From assembly GCA_026169575.1 (NCBI GenBank), contig JAPFCT010000399.1, positions 1 through 34,124 of the forward strand: a DNA stretch of 34,124 nucleotides. The letters run 5' to 3'. The stretch's first letter is position 1. Each line of letters opens with the position of its first letter. Origin of the DNA: Faecalimonas sp. Lineage in GTDB: Bacteria; Bacillota_A; Clostridia; Lachnospirales; Lachnospiraceae. Under the pieces are notes generated by a model that made no database searches, was not told the DNA's origin, and saw only the letters and a program-made list of their open reading frames with translations. The position numbers and the translations under genes were made by a program. Shown one piece after another: positions 1 through 6,186 of this stretch.

Positions 1-296
1 GCCAATAACAGTATTTTATACTCTAACTTAGCTAAATGGTATTTTACGGAGGTGCATTGACAATAGTGCAAATTGCAATTACCACTATGCTGCAAGAAAA
101 AACAGACACATCTATGCAAGGGCGTGTCTTTGGATTACTCGGAACAATGTACTCCGGCTTTTTGCCGATTGGTATGGCTATATTTGGTCCATTGGCGGAT
201 ATTCTTCCTTTGCAGTGGATTATGATTGGATCGGGTATTGCGCTTATTATAATTTCGGGTGTCACTTATTTTAACCGAGAACTCAAAGCAATCTAA
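1..296 (+). pseudogene. 3' remnant of an MFS efflux transporter gene
   Basis: The readable frame, 36-296, gives 86 residues that match the C-terminal part of macrolide/drug-efflux MFS proteins (Mef-like): an FYGGAL helix, a QEKTD...QGRVFGLLGT loop with the conserved GRVF motif, then two hydrophobic helices. A complete MFS protein has about 400 residues and 12 helices; only about three helices remain. In-frame stops lie directly upstream (TAA at 33-35 and 24-26), so the gene is either truncated by recombination or frameshifted near base 40. There is no convincing ribosome binding site before ATG36. Drug efflux is the family role; this copy is probably inactive. A reading error or a shift just before base 36 is the main alternative. 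Confidence 0.7.
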
Positions 297-306
297 ATGG
301 AAACAA

Positions 307-345
307 CCGCCCAACGGGATAATAAAAAAACCGTTGTTTTGGCGG
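307..345 (+). terminator. Hairpin after the efflux remnant
   Basis: CCGCC plus CAACGG (307-317) pairs with CCGTTG (331-336) and, after a four-T bulge, GGCGG (341-345). The stem lies just behind the efflux stop codon. It lacks a clean trailing T-run, so it may be a degenerate terminator. Confidence 0.4.
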
Positions 346-382
346 CTGGGTATCTATGCGACTAAACAAAATACAGTAGCCC

Positions 383-428
383 TACGGCGGTTTTGAAATA
401 ACAATCAAAGCCGCTGTTTTCTTTTTCA
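383..428 (+). terminator. Probable rho-independent terminator
   Basis: A GCGG-T-TTTGA arm pairs with TCAAA-G-CCGC across a short A-rich loop and is followed by GTTTTCTTTTT. It would stop readthrough from the efflux remnant or act in the leader upstream of the micro-ORF at 501. Confidence 0.45.
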
Positions 429-444
429 AAAATGAGAATACAGA

Positions 445-548
445 GGGTGTATTAAAGTCACCCACTTTTAAGGACACGGCGGTATCCAGGAGGTATCACC
501 ATGTCCTTATTTGCTTTTCATCCTTCTAACTTGTCAAAAAAAGCCTGA
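445..548 (+). promoter_or_regulatory. Structured leader with a 15-codon micro-ORF
   Basis: An AGGAGGT ribosome binding site (489-495) stands correctly spaced before ATG501, which opens a 15-residue peptide (MSLFAFHPSNLSKKA) ending at TGA 546-548. GGGTG (445-449) can pair with CACCC (459-463). TAAGGACA (469-476) is an exact inverted copy of TGTCCTTA (502-509), which covers most of the start codon, so the ribosome site sits in the loop of a potential hairpin. This resembles a leader peptide under translational control. It is followed by the terminator at 616. The function is inferred only. Confidence 0.4.
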
Positions 549-615
549 CTGATAAATTAGATCATTACGGCCATAAGGATGAACACACACATCATCATAT
601 AACAGTTTTTGTTTT

Positions 616-645
616 GCCCGGCTGCATTATGCAGTCGGGCTTTTC
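616..645 (+). terminator. Rho-independent terminator upstream of the sigma gene
   Basis: GCCCGGCTGCA pairs with TGCAGTCGGGC around a small loop (616-640; one G.T pair), followed by TTTTCTG. It separates the leader and efflux region from the recombination module. Confidence 0.75.
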
Positions 646-792
646 TGCGTTTTGGACTGTACTCAGTTTCTCACAGAAACTTTTCAAATTTTTTCTCTTT
701 CAAGGTAGCCAAATTGCGGTTTCCGTGATTACCCCTGCGAAAGGGAGGAAGTCCATCACCCACTTTTGCTGGTTGCGAAAGGAGGTGAGAAA

Positions 793-1227
793 ATGAAAGA
801 CTCCTATGAGCAGCGTGTTCAAAATCAGTTTGGTGGATTTTGTACCAGAGTTTTGAAGAACGAGGCTAACCGTATTCTCAATGAATATGCAAAGCAGCGT
901 GATCGGGAAAAATCTCTGGATGATATGACACAGGATGAACTGACGAAAGCCGCCTCCTATGACAGGTATTTTCAGGATGAATATATCTTTGAAGTGCTTG
1001 GCAGAGAAACGGTTGTTGTGGGCGAACTGTTAGCGGCTGCATTGGCACAGTTACCAGAAGATAAGCGAGATGTTATTCTGCTATCTTATTTTCTGGGAAT
1101 GACCGACCTTGAAATCAGTCAACAACTAAATGCAGCCCGATCTACCATCAGTAAGCGACGCAACAATGTCTTAAAAGAACTACGCGAGTATTTGGAAAAG
1201 GAGGGATTTGAATGGCCCGAAACATAA
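793..1227 (+). CDS. Sigma-70-family factor of the recombination module
   Basis: The protein has 144 residues. Its C-terminal half contains a sigma region-4 helix-turn-helix: LPEDKRDVILLSYFLGM, then EISQQLNAARSTISKRRNNV. The N-terminal part is charged, and a canonical region 2 is not obvious. ATG793 is chosen because AAAGGAGGTGAG stands seven to eight bases before it; an upstream ATG at 766 lacks such a site. This is the family found in Tn916/Tn1549-type elements next to xis and int, where it is thought to drive or modulate element transcription. It overlaps the next gene by 16 bases, which indicates translational coupling. Binding specificity cannot be read from sequence. Confidence 0.85.
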   Translation: MKDSYEQRVQNQFGGFCTRVLKNEANRILNEYAKQRDREKSLDDMTQDELTKAASYDRYFQDEYIFEVLGRETVVVGELLAAALAQLPEDKRDVILLSYFLGMTDLEISQQLNAARSTISKRRNNVLKELREYLEKEGFEWPET

Positions 1228-1454
1228 GAGAACCCATACCGCTGCCGGTGATCCTGGCAGCCTCAGAGGGTGACGAGAGAGCCTTGAACGCTGTACTCAA
1301 CCACTACAAGGGCTATATTCGTTTCCTCGCCATGAGACCTATGAAAGATGAATACGGCAACGAACACCTCTGTATAGACGAAGATATGAGGCTTCGCCTG
1401 GAGGCAAAGCTGTTGTATAGCATTGTAACAAGTTTCAAGGTTCTTCCGGTCTAA
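1212..1454 (+). CDS. Small helix-turn-helix protein (Tn916 Orf8-like)
   Basis: The product has 80 residues and follows the pattern of the small HTH_16-type proteins of Tn916-family elements: LPVILAASEGDERALNAVL at residues 11-29, then YIRFLAMRP and a C-terminal LRLEAKLLYSIVTSF helix. AAGGAGGG about seven bases upstream supports ATG1212. The gene starts inside the end of the sigma gene, so the two are likely cotranscribed and coupled. Homologues usually sit between the sigma-like gene and xis/int, and are presumed to help regulate excision. Length is normal for the family. Confidence 0.8.
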   Translation: MARNIREPIPLPVILAASEGDERALNAVLNHYKGYIRFLAMRPMKDEYGNEHLCIDEDMRLRLEAKLLYSIVTSFKVLPV

Positions 1455-1860
1455 GGTACATATTACAGGCGTGTTTTGTCCTCTCTTTCCTCGCCTGGTA
1501 TTTGAACCATACCGGAGCCATAAATGCACCTTGACAAAGAAAGTCCGGACGATAACTCCGTGACAGCATAGGACAGGCAGATACATTCTCTTTAGGTGGA
1601 GCCATCTGGCAGGTACGCCATGACCTTTTTAAGCGAGCGATCAATACCATGCCACGAAACAGCTTTGGCAGGCTGTGGGCCATGATACCCAAAGAGGACA
1701 ATGATACTCCCTTACAGCCATCAGTTCGAGCGTTAATAGCGTCGCAAGCAATGGGTAGGGCCGAATGAGAACCATGCGGGGGTGAAATTCCCGTGGAGCC
1801 ATGCCAATGGCCGTCTGTTTTGTCCTTTTTCAATATGGATAAATCGAAAACTTTTTATTA
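1455..1860 (+). ncRNA. Candidate structured RNA or leader upstream of xis
   Basis: About 490 bases separate the HTH gene from xis without a plausible gene; the minus-strand open frames here lack ribosome sites and known domains. Several helices are visible. CCA-TG-CGGGGG pairs with TTCCCG-TGG near 1772-1799, and GCCATGCCAATGGC forms a hairpin at 1799-1812, followed by a T-rich stretch (1818-1830). A GAAAGTCCGGACG segment near 1538 superficially recalls RNase P, but the rest of that fold is not seen. The GC content is close to that of the genes, which is unusual for an inert spacer. It may be a regulatory leader or a small RNA. This rests on visual pairing only. Confidence 0.35.
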
Positions 1861-1864
1861 GCAG

Positions 1865-1893
1865 CTGACAATTCATATAAAGCGCGGCATAAT
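1865..1893 (+). promoter_or_regulatory. Sigma-A-type promoter for xis-int
   Basis: CTGACA (1865-1870), a 17-base spacer, then CATAAT (1888-1893): each hexamer is one mismatch from consensus. It ends about 50 bases before xis, so xis and int may be expressed independently of the upstream sigma gene. Confidence 0.65.
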
Positions 1894-1946
1894 GATGATA
1901 GAAGTTATGTTTTGTATGATTGATCGGCTGCTGAAAGGAGGACATT

Positions 1947-2153
1947 ATGAACCAGGCCGAAAATCGTACACCTGGCAATGTCCCCGAACAGAGAACTTAC
2001 AAGGTTGAAGATATAGCCGTGATGTTGAACATCGGCCGTACTTCTGCATATAACCTTGTAAAAGAGGGACATTTCAAAACCGTTCGGGTTGGTAATGCCA
2101 TACGAATTTCCAAAAAATCATTTGACGAATGGTTAGACGCTCAGGCGTTCTAA
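1947..2153 (+). CDS. xis: Excisionase (helix-turn-helix directionality factor)
   Basis: This 68-residue basic protein has a MerR/excisionase-type winged helix: YKVEDIAVMLNIGRTSAYNLV (residues 20-40), then a wing with VRVGNAIRISKKSFDEWL. Xis proteins bind the arms of the attachment site and steer the integrase toward excision. GAAAGGAGG six bases before ATG1947 fixes the start. It lies 24 bases before the integrase reading frame, the normal xis-int order in Tn916/Tn1549-like elements. The promoter at 1865-1893 likely drives both. A simple regulator of the same fold is possible, but the context strongly favours Xis. Confidence 0.88.
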   Translation: MNQAENRTPGNVPEQRTYKVEDIAVMLNIGRTSAYNLVKEGHFKTVRVGNAIRISKKSFDEWLDAQAF

Positions 2154-2177
2154 CGGACAAAGAAAGGAAGATCGATC

Positions 2178-3569
2178 ATAGCATCCATCATCAAACGAAA
2201 AAAAGCATATTCTGTTGTTTACAACTACATAGACGAAAATGGAGAAACGAAACAAAAGTGGGAAACCTGGCATACCCATAAAGAGGCTCTGAAACGGAAA
2301 GCAGAGGTTGAGAACCAGATCAACACCGGTACTTTTCTTCCTCCCAACAATCAGAAAGTATCTGATTTCCTATATGATTTTGTTTCCACCTATGGGGCAA
2401 AGCAATGGGGCGTGTCCATGTATGACAGCCAAACCGCCCTGATTGCCAACTACATCAATCCGATCATCGGTGATATGGAGGTTCAGGCAATTACTCCCCG
2501 TGTGGTAGACAAATACATTCAGACCCTCCAAAAGACCCCTCCTGTTTGTAAGAGGAACCGAAAACCGAAAACAGAGTTTATTTCCAATCAGAACATTGAG
2601 AAGATCATCAAACTTCTCCGGTGTGCCTTTAAGCAGGCTGTCCGCTGGGAGCTGATTGCAAAAAATCCCTTTGAGAACACCATATTACCAAAAACAGAGT
2701 ACAAAAAGCGTGACATCTGGGATGCCGATACTATCTGTATCGCTCTGGACCAGTGTACTGACAGCAAATTGTATGTTGCTATGAACCTTGCTTTTGCGTG
2801 TTCTTTGCGGATGGGAGAAATTCTTGGTCTGACCTGGAAGAATGTTCACATTGAGGATGAAAACATAGCGGCGGATAATGCTTATGTTTACATTGAGGCA
2901 GAACTGATAAGAGCTTCCAAACAGGCCATTGAAATGATAGGAGAAAAAGATATTTTCCATATCTTCACTCCGCTTATGCCTAATACCAGCACTCGGCTGA
3001 TCTTGAAGAAACCGAAAACACAATCAAGTGAGAGAAAAGTCTGGCTACCGAAAACCGTTGCTTATATCCTCCGTGAGTGGAAAAAAGCACAGGATGAGCT
3101 AAAGAGCTTCCTCGGTGAGGAATACCAGGATTATGATTTAGTGGTTGCGCTGCCTAATGGCAGGCCATGTGAGAACCGGATTATTGAGAAAGAATTTTCT
3201 CTGCTGAAAGAAAAAGCCGGATTGCCTAATGTGGTGTTCCACTCTCTCAGACATTCCAGCACTACTTATAAGCTGAAACTTAACCACGGCGATCTGAAAG
3301 CCACACAGGGAGATACGGGCCATGCTGAAATTGATATGATTACAAAAGTGTACGCCCACATCCTTGACGAGGACCGTAAGATCAATGCCCAGAAGTTTGA
3401 GAGTGCCTTTTATGCTAATCCTGATCTGCGGAATGTAAAACCTCTCCAGGAGCCGGAACAGCCTCAGGCACAAACCTTAGACCTGGCAGCATTGGTAGAA
3501 CAGCTTCAAAAATCTCCGGAGCTTGCAAGTACCCTCGCAGCATTGCTTACCGCTCAAAAGGCAGGCTAA
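2178..3569 (+). CDS. int: Tyrosine recombinase/integrase with an apparent ATA start
   Basis: The frame encodes about 463 residues of a Tn1549/Tn916-type phage integrase. An N-terminal arm-binding/SAM-like region runs to about residue 190, followed by the catalytic domain. Catalytic landmarks are the Arg in ACSLRMGEILGL, HSLRH, the His in DTGHAEID and the nucleophile Tyr in TKVYAHIL. It catalyses strand exchange at the attachment site, probably the tRNA-Arg fragment 250 bases downstream. AAAGGAAG (2163-2170) is ideally spaced for a start at 2178, but that codon is ATA (ATA-GCA-TCC-ATC). The first in-frame ATG is at 2412 and would delete 78 residues including the N-terminal DNA-binding region. 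Either a rare ATA start is used or the gene has lost its ATG. Confidence 0.85.
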   Translation: MASIIKRKKAYSVVYNYIDENGETKQKWETWHTHKEALKRKAEVENQINTGTFLPPNNQKVSDFLYDFVSTYGAKQWGVSMYDSQTALIANYINPIIGDMEVQAITPRVVDKYIQTLQKTPPVCKRNRKPKTEFISNQNIEKIIKLLRCAFKQAVRWELIAKNPFENTILPKTEYKKRDIWDADTICIALDQCTDSKLYVAMNLAFACSLRMGEILGLTWKNVHIEDENIAADNAYVYIEAELIRASKQAIEMIGEKDIFHIFTPLMPNTSTRLILKKPKTQSSERKVWLPKTVAYILREWKKAQDELKSFLGEEYQDYDLVVALPNGRPCENRIIEKEFSLLKEKAGLPNVVFHSLRHSSTTYKLKLNHGDLKATQGDTGHAEIDMITKVYAHILDEDRKINAQKFESAFYANPDLRNVKPLQEPEQPQAQTLDLAALVEQLQKSPELASTLAALLTAQKAG

Positions 3570-3766
3570 GGACAGCGGACATTCGCAATCCGCTCCGCTA
3601 CTTGCTCATGAACACTTCATGCTCATATTAGCAAGAAGTCCATTTTTCTTAGCAAGCTCTCCGTTTTGGTTCGTTTCCAATTAGCAAAAAATTCATTGTA
3701 ACGCATAAACAAAAAAGTAACCCTCCAACCCTGGTAGATGGTTTCAACAAAAGTTTGCGGCTTAAC

Positions 3767-3805
3767 AAAAAAAGCTGCAAACCCTTATGAATAAAGGCTT
3801 GCAGC
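3767..3805 (-). terminator. Intrinsic terminator of the tRNA-Arg on the minus strand
   Basis: Read on the minus strand, GCTGCAA and CCTTTAT pair with ATAAGGG and TTGCAGC (3774-3805) in a stem of about 15 pairs, followed by seven Ts (3773-3767). It lies about ten bases beyond the CCA end of the tRNA fragment, exactly where a tRNA terminator belongs. It can also hinder readthrough from int. Confidence 0.8.
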
Positions 3806-3814
3806 GTTGTCTGC

Positions 3815-3859
3815 TGGCGTCCATGAGAGGATTTGAACCTCCGACCCCACGCTTAGGAG
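3815..3859 (-). tRNA. 3' fragment of tRNA-Arg(CCT), likely attachment-site core
   Basis: On the minus strand the sequence runs from a CTCCTAA anticodon loop (anticodon CCT) through GCGTG, the variable loop, a T arm with GGAGG-TTCAAAT-CCTCT, the acceptor strand CATGGAC, discriminator G and CCA. The expected 5' half (acceptor GTCCATG, D arm, 5' anticodon stem) is missing: the sequence upstream (3860-3905) is unrelated. A fragment that keeps only the 3' end is the signature of integration into the 3' end of a tRNA gene. The terminator downstream is intact. The fragment could not make a functional tRNA. Confidence 0.75.
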
Positions 3860-3906
3860 AACTTGCAACCCAATTAACTAACGTATCACCTAAGCTCCTC
3901 TCATAC
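3821..3906. repeat. Inverted repeats around the att core
   Basis: ATGAGAGGA (3823-3831) is matched by an inverted TCCTCTCAT (3896-3904), and CTTAGG (3852-3857) by CCTAAG (3889-3894). The two pairs are nested in the same order, so the right side mirrors part of the tRNA fragment. They may be paired core-type integrase sites flanking the crossover region at about 3858-3888. Confidence 0.5.
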
Positions 3907-3949
3907 CCTGCGAAGTCCCTAATTTCCTGGGTTTTTTGAGGATTTTAAC

Positions 3950-3977
3950 GGGATGGAATAGCCTCAAATTCCATCCC
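3950..3977. repeat. Perfect 10-bp inverted repeat between att and the first right-hand gene
   Basis: GGGATGGAAT (3950-3959) and ATTCCATCCC (3968-3977) are separated by eight bases. There is no T-run on either side, so it is not a standard terminator. It could be an operator or a structured recombination accessory site. Confidence 0.5.
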
Positions 3978-4180
3978 ATTCCCTGACGTATTCTGCTGTG
4001 TACTTAGCATTTAATTAGCGACAATTTGATTTGAACTACGTTCAGCCACCAAGCAATTAGCAGGCTCTCTTCCCACAAAGAACGTAAAAGACTATATGCA
4101 TACACACTATGCACGGAACTCTTTTAGAGTATTTTACCACACATAAACCTTATTACGCAATTAGAAAGGAATTATTATCT

Positions 4181-5395
4181 ATGGATTACCAATTAGAATT
4201 AAAACAAATTGTGGATTTTCCACGCTGCCGGATTTACCGGGAATTTATACAAACACTCATCAAAGACAGAAACATTCGTACAAACGGAAGTTCCTGTCTT
4301 TTTTATTTCCTGATTCTCTGCTCCTATGCAAACTACTCTTCATCCTACCGTAACATAGAACATCTGACCTATACTGTTGCTCCGGGAGAATGGATCTGCA
4401 CACTGAAAGAACTGCAGCATCAGTTCCGTTTCCGGTTTCAGCACCAGGTTCTTTCTGTTCTGGATACTTTGGCAGAACAAAATTTCCTGACTTACACCTT
4501 ACATGAGAAAAATCGCATTATCAGATACAAGGTCGTAGACTGGCCCAAAGACAATACAGCTCTTTCCTATAATTACCCCTGCAAGAAAGACATTGGATTT
4601 TTCTTTTTTCCAATTACAAATGTTCATAAGCTGATTCACATGGGAAAATGTTCTGAGATGGATGCTCTTCTGGATCTTTGGATCCATGCAGTCTATAACG
4701 ATCCTTCTGTACGTTGTTCTGATTCCGGTCCGGTTGTTTACTTCAGAAATCAGACCGGTAATCCACTCTTCAGTTATCAATATCTGGCTGAACGCTGGCA
4801 GCAATCTAAATCATCTGTCTCACGACTGCTGAAGAAACTGGAAAGCAATGACATGATAACTTTAATTTCTTATTCTGGGAAACATGGCAGCATGATCTAT
4901 CTCAATAATTATCTGTCTGTCATGTTCAATATAAGCGACGTAATGATTGACAAGGAGGAAATCGCTATGAAAATGGAATTACCAATTCACATTCCTGATG
5001 AAGTACCTACTGAGGAAACTATCGTTTCCTGCGTTCCGGAATCTATTGTTGATGAACAAATCATCGTTTCACAAGAAGGCTTTTGCGTTCCAGAACCGCA
5101 CACAAAAACCATCGTCCGAAAAGTGGCTGAAATGCTGGAAACACAAGGTATTGTGTGCTGTCGATGTCCAAAAGCCAAGTATATATTATCTCCATTATCA
5201 GCCTGCAAGGATATAGTATATAGATATTCACTACGTATTATCTGCCCTCTGGGAAGTGCATCTTACCATTTTGAGCTAAAGATCAAACCGCAAAAGCCGA
5301 AAGCTAAAACCATTCCGTCTGTGCGAACACAAACACAATCTTCTAGTCCATCCTTTTCCGAAATACCGGAAATACTGCTGAAGGGAGGTGAATAA
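4181..5395 (+). CDS. Winged-helix DNA-binding protein, possible replication/regulatory protein
   Basis: The protein has 404 residues from ATG4181, chosen because AGAAAGGA lies about ten bases upstream; the earlier ATG at 4109 has no such site. A central segment contains a MarR/replication-initiator-type winged helix (FSYQYLAERWQQSKSSVSRLLKKLESNDMITLIS, residues about 200-235). An earlier helical region (WICTLKELQHQFRFRFQHQVLSVLDTLAEQNFL) may be a second wing. The C-terminal 100 residues are Pro/Ser/Lys-rich with an ETIVSC-type repeat. Similar proteins open the right part of clostridial ICEs and are often annotated only as MarR-like. It starts the transfer-side operon, two bases before the next gene. 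A role in replication or regulation is inferred. Confidence 0.7.
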   Translation: MDYQLELKQIVDFPRCRIYREFIQTLIKDRNIRTNGSSCLFYFLILCSYANYSSSYRNIEHLTYTVAPGEWICTLKELQHQFRFRFQHQVLSVLDTLAEQNFLTYTLHEKNRIIRYKVVDWPKDNTALSYNYPCKKDIGFFFFPITNVHKLIHMGKCSEMDALLDLWIHAVYNDPSVRCSDSGPVVYFRNQTGNPLFSYQYLAERWQQSKSSVSRLLKKLESNDMITLISYSGKHGSMIYLNNYLSVMFNISDVMIDKEEIAMKMELPIHIPDEVPTEETIVSCVPESIVDEQIIVSQEGFCVPEPHTKTIVRKVAEMLETQGIVCCRCPKAKYILSPLSACKDIVYRYSLRIICPLGSASYHFELKIKPQKPKAKTIPSVRTQTQSSSPSFSEIPEILLKGGE

Positions 5396-5397
5396 AC

Positions 5398-5928
5398 ATG
5401 GCAGGAAAACATTATCCTCCAGTTGTATCTCCTGAAGACAATCCATTGTATCACGATACATACAAACTACTTCGGTGCTATAGGGATTCCACTTACAGTC
5501 TGAAGGTGGCTGTCCGGCAAGTAGAAATACAGTTTCAACTAGAATATAAGACCACCATAGACGAATTTCTGGACTCTATCTATGCTGCTGGTGCTGACTT
5601 AACCGGAAGCCAGATAGAAGAATGGGCAAAAAGTATCTCCAGAAGCAATAAGATGATCAAGTTGCTGCTCTCTTCCGTTGATCTTCTCCGCAAAAATCAC
5701 AAACATGGAGAACAGTATTACTGGATTTTATACTATGCCTTCCTCTCGCCACAGGAGTTGAAGAATACTGACGAAATTCTGGAAGCATTGGAAGAACATA
5801 TTGCAAACATCTCCTACCGCACTTATTACCGAAAACGTCAGGCAGCCATCAATGCATTAAGCAGTATCCTTTGGGGATTTTCTGCAAAACAAACCTTAGA
5901 TACGCTAAATAAATTCTTCCCAGAATAA
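5398..5928 (+). CDS. ArpU-like / sigma-region-4-like regulatory protein
   Basis: This 176-residue protein has no membrane segment. The C-terminal part (about 120-172) reads YWILYYAFLSPQELKNTDEILEAL, then ISYRTYYRKRQAAINALSSILWG. That is the pattern of ArpU/DUF1492 phage transcriptional regulators, which resemble sigma region 4: a helix-turn-helix followed by YRxRxxAIxxLSxxLWG. GGGAGGTGA just before ATG5398 is a strong ribosome site, and the gene starts two bases after the upstream stop, so the pair is translationally coupled. It probably controls element genes such as those behind the promoters at 5969 and 14479, but this is inference. Confidence 0.6.
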   Translation: MAGKHYPPVVSPEDNPLYHDTYKLLRCYRDSTYSLKVAVRQVEIQFQLEYKTTIDEFLDSIYAAGADLTGSQIEEWAKSISRSNKMIKLLLSSVDLLRKNHKHGEQYYWILYYAFLSPQELKNTDEILEALEEHIANISYRTYYRKRQAAINALSSILWGFSAKQTLDTLNKFFPE

Positions 5929-5968
5929 AATGGCATAATATTGTCACTACATTGACCTGTTTCTGCGA

Positions 5969-5997
5969 TTGAAGGGGAATTTTACCCATGTTACAAT
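5969..5997 (+). promoter_or_regulatory. Promoter with internal GGG...CCC operator (copy 1)
   Basis: TTGAAG (5969-5974), a 17-base spacer, and TACAAT (5992-5997). The spacer holds GGGAATTTTACCC (5975-5987), an imperfect palindrome. The 40 bases from 5961 match 14471-14510 at 31 positions without gaps, including TTCTGCGATT and CCCATGTTA, so the element carries two copies of this control block. Confidence 0.7.
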
Positions 5998-6028
5998 AGG
6001 TATTGCTTATAGTATTCCTAATTTTTCC

Positions 6029-6051
6029 GCACCTGATATGGTGCTTTTTTT
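6029..6051 (+). terminator. Early terminator 30 bases after promoter copy 1
   Basis: GCACC (6029-6033) and GGTGC (6040-6044) flank a six-base loop, followed by seven Ts. Placed between the promoter and the gene at 6187, it could act as an attenuator or release a short RNA. Confidence 0.7.
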
Positions 6052-6090
6052 GTACCCGAAAACCAATCGCTGACAGCAAGATTCCTTCTG

Positions 6091-6150
6091 CTATACGTAC
6101 AGCATACTTACATCAAATAAGAAACGCAGTCTGTACGTACAGCGTAAGTA
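6091..6150 (+). repeat. Two 20-bp direct repeats 40 bp apart
   Basis: CTATACGTACAGCATACTTA (6091-6110) and CTGTACGTACAGCGTAAGTA (6131-6150) agree at 16 of 20 positions. Each holds the near-palindrome CTRTACGTACAG (perfect in the second copy). They start exactly 40 bases apart, about four helical turns, upstream of the gene at 6187. An operator pair for a dimeric regulator is likely. Confidence 0.65.
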
Positions 6151-6186
6151 AAACTTCCTATTATAATGAATAGAAGGGAGATACCC

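Larger units (their letters stand above)
3628..4064 (+). repeat. TTAGC direct repeats flanking the att core (possible Int/Xis arm sites)
   Basis: TTAGCAAG occurs at 3628-3635 and 3649-3656, TTAGCAAA at 3681-3688, TTAGCAT at 4004-4010, TTAGCGAC at 4015-4022 and TTAGCAGG at 4057-4064. The inverse AGCAAG lies at 3601-3606. All point the same way and cluster on both sides of the tRNA fragment, within an otherwise gene-free 610-base stretch (3570-4180). Tyrosine integrases of this family bind short direct repeats flanking their core, so arm-type binding sites are the natural reading. It is unproven. Confidence 0.45.

Noticed and set aside
614..796. 60-codon frame before the sigma gene
   Set aside because: It begins inside a terminator stem and overlaps the sigma ribosome site; not a real gene.
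1535..1600. Possible RNase P RNA, from GAAAGTCCGGAC
   Set aside because: Only this short stretch matches; the rest of the conserved core is missing and the region is too short.
1435..1978. Minus-strand open frames of 80-130 codons across the xis upstream region
   Set aside because: They lack ribosome sites and known domains, and lie over visible hairpins; treated as structured non-coding DNA.
3815..3905. A complete tRNA gene on the minus strand
   Set aside because: No matching 5' acceptor strand, D arm or 5' anticodon stem; only the 3' half fits.
4109..4180. Earlier start of the winged-helix gene
   Set aside because: No ribosome site before 4109; ATG4181 has AGAAAGGA at good spacing.
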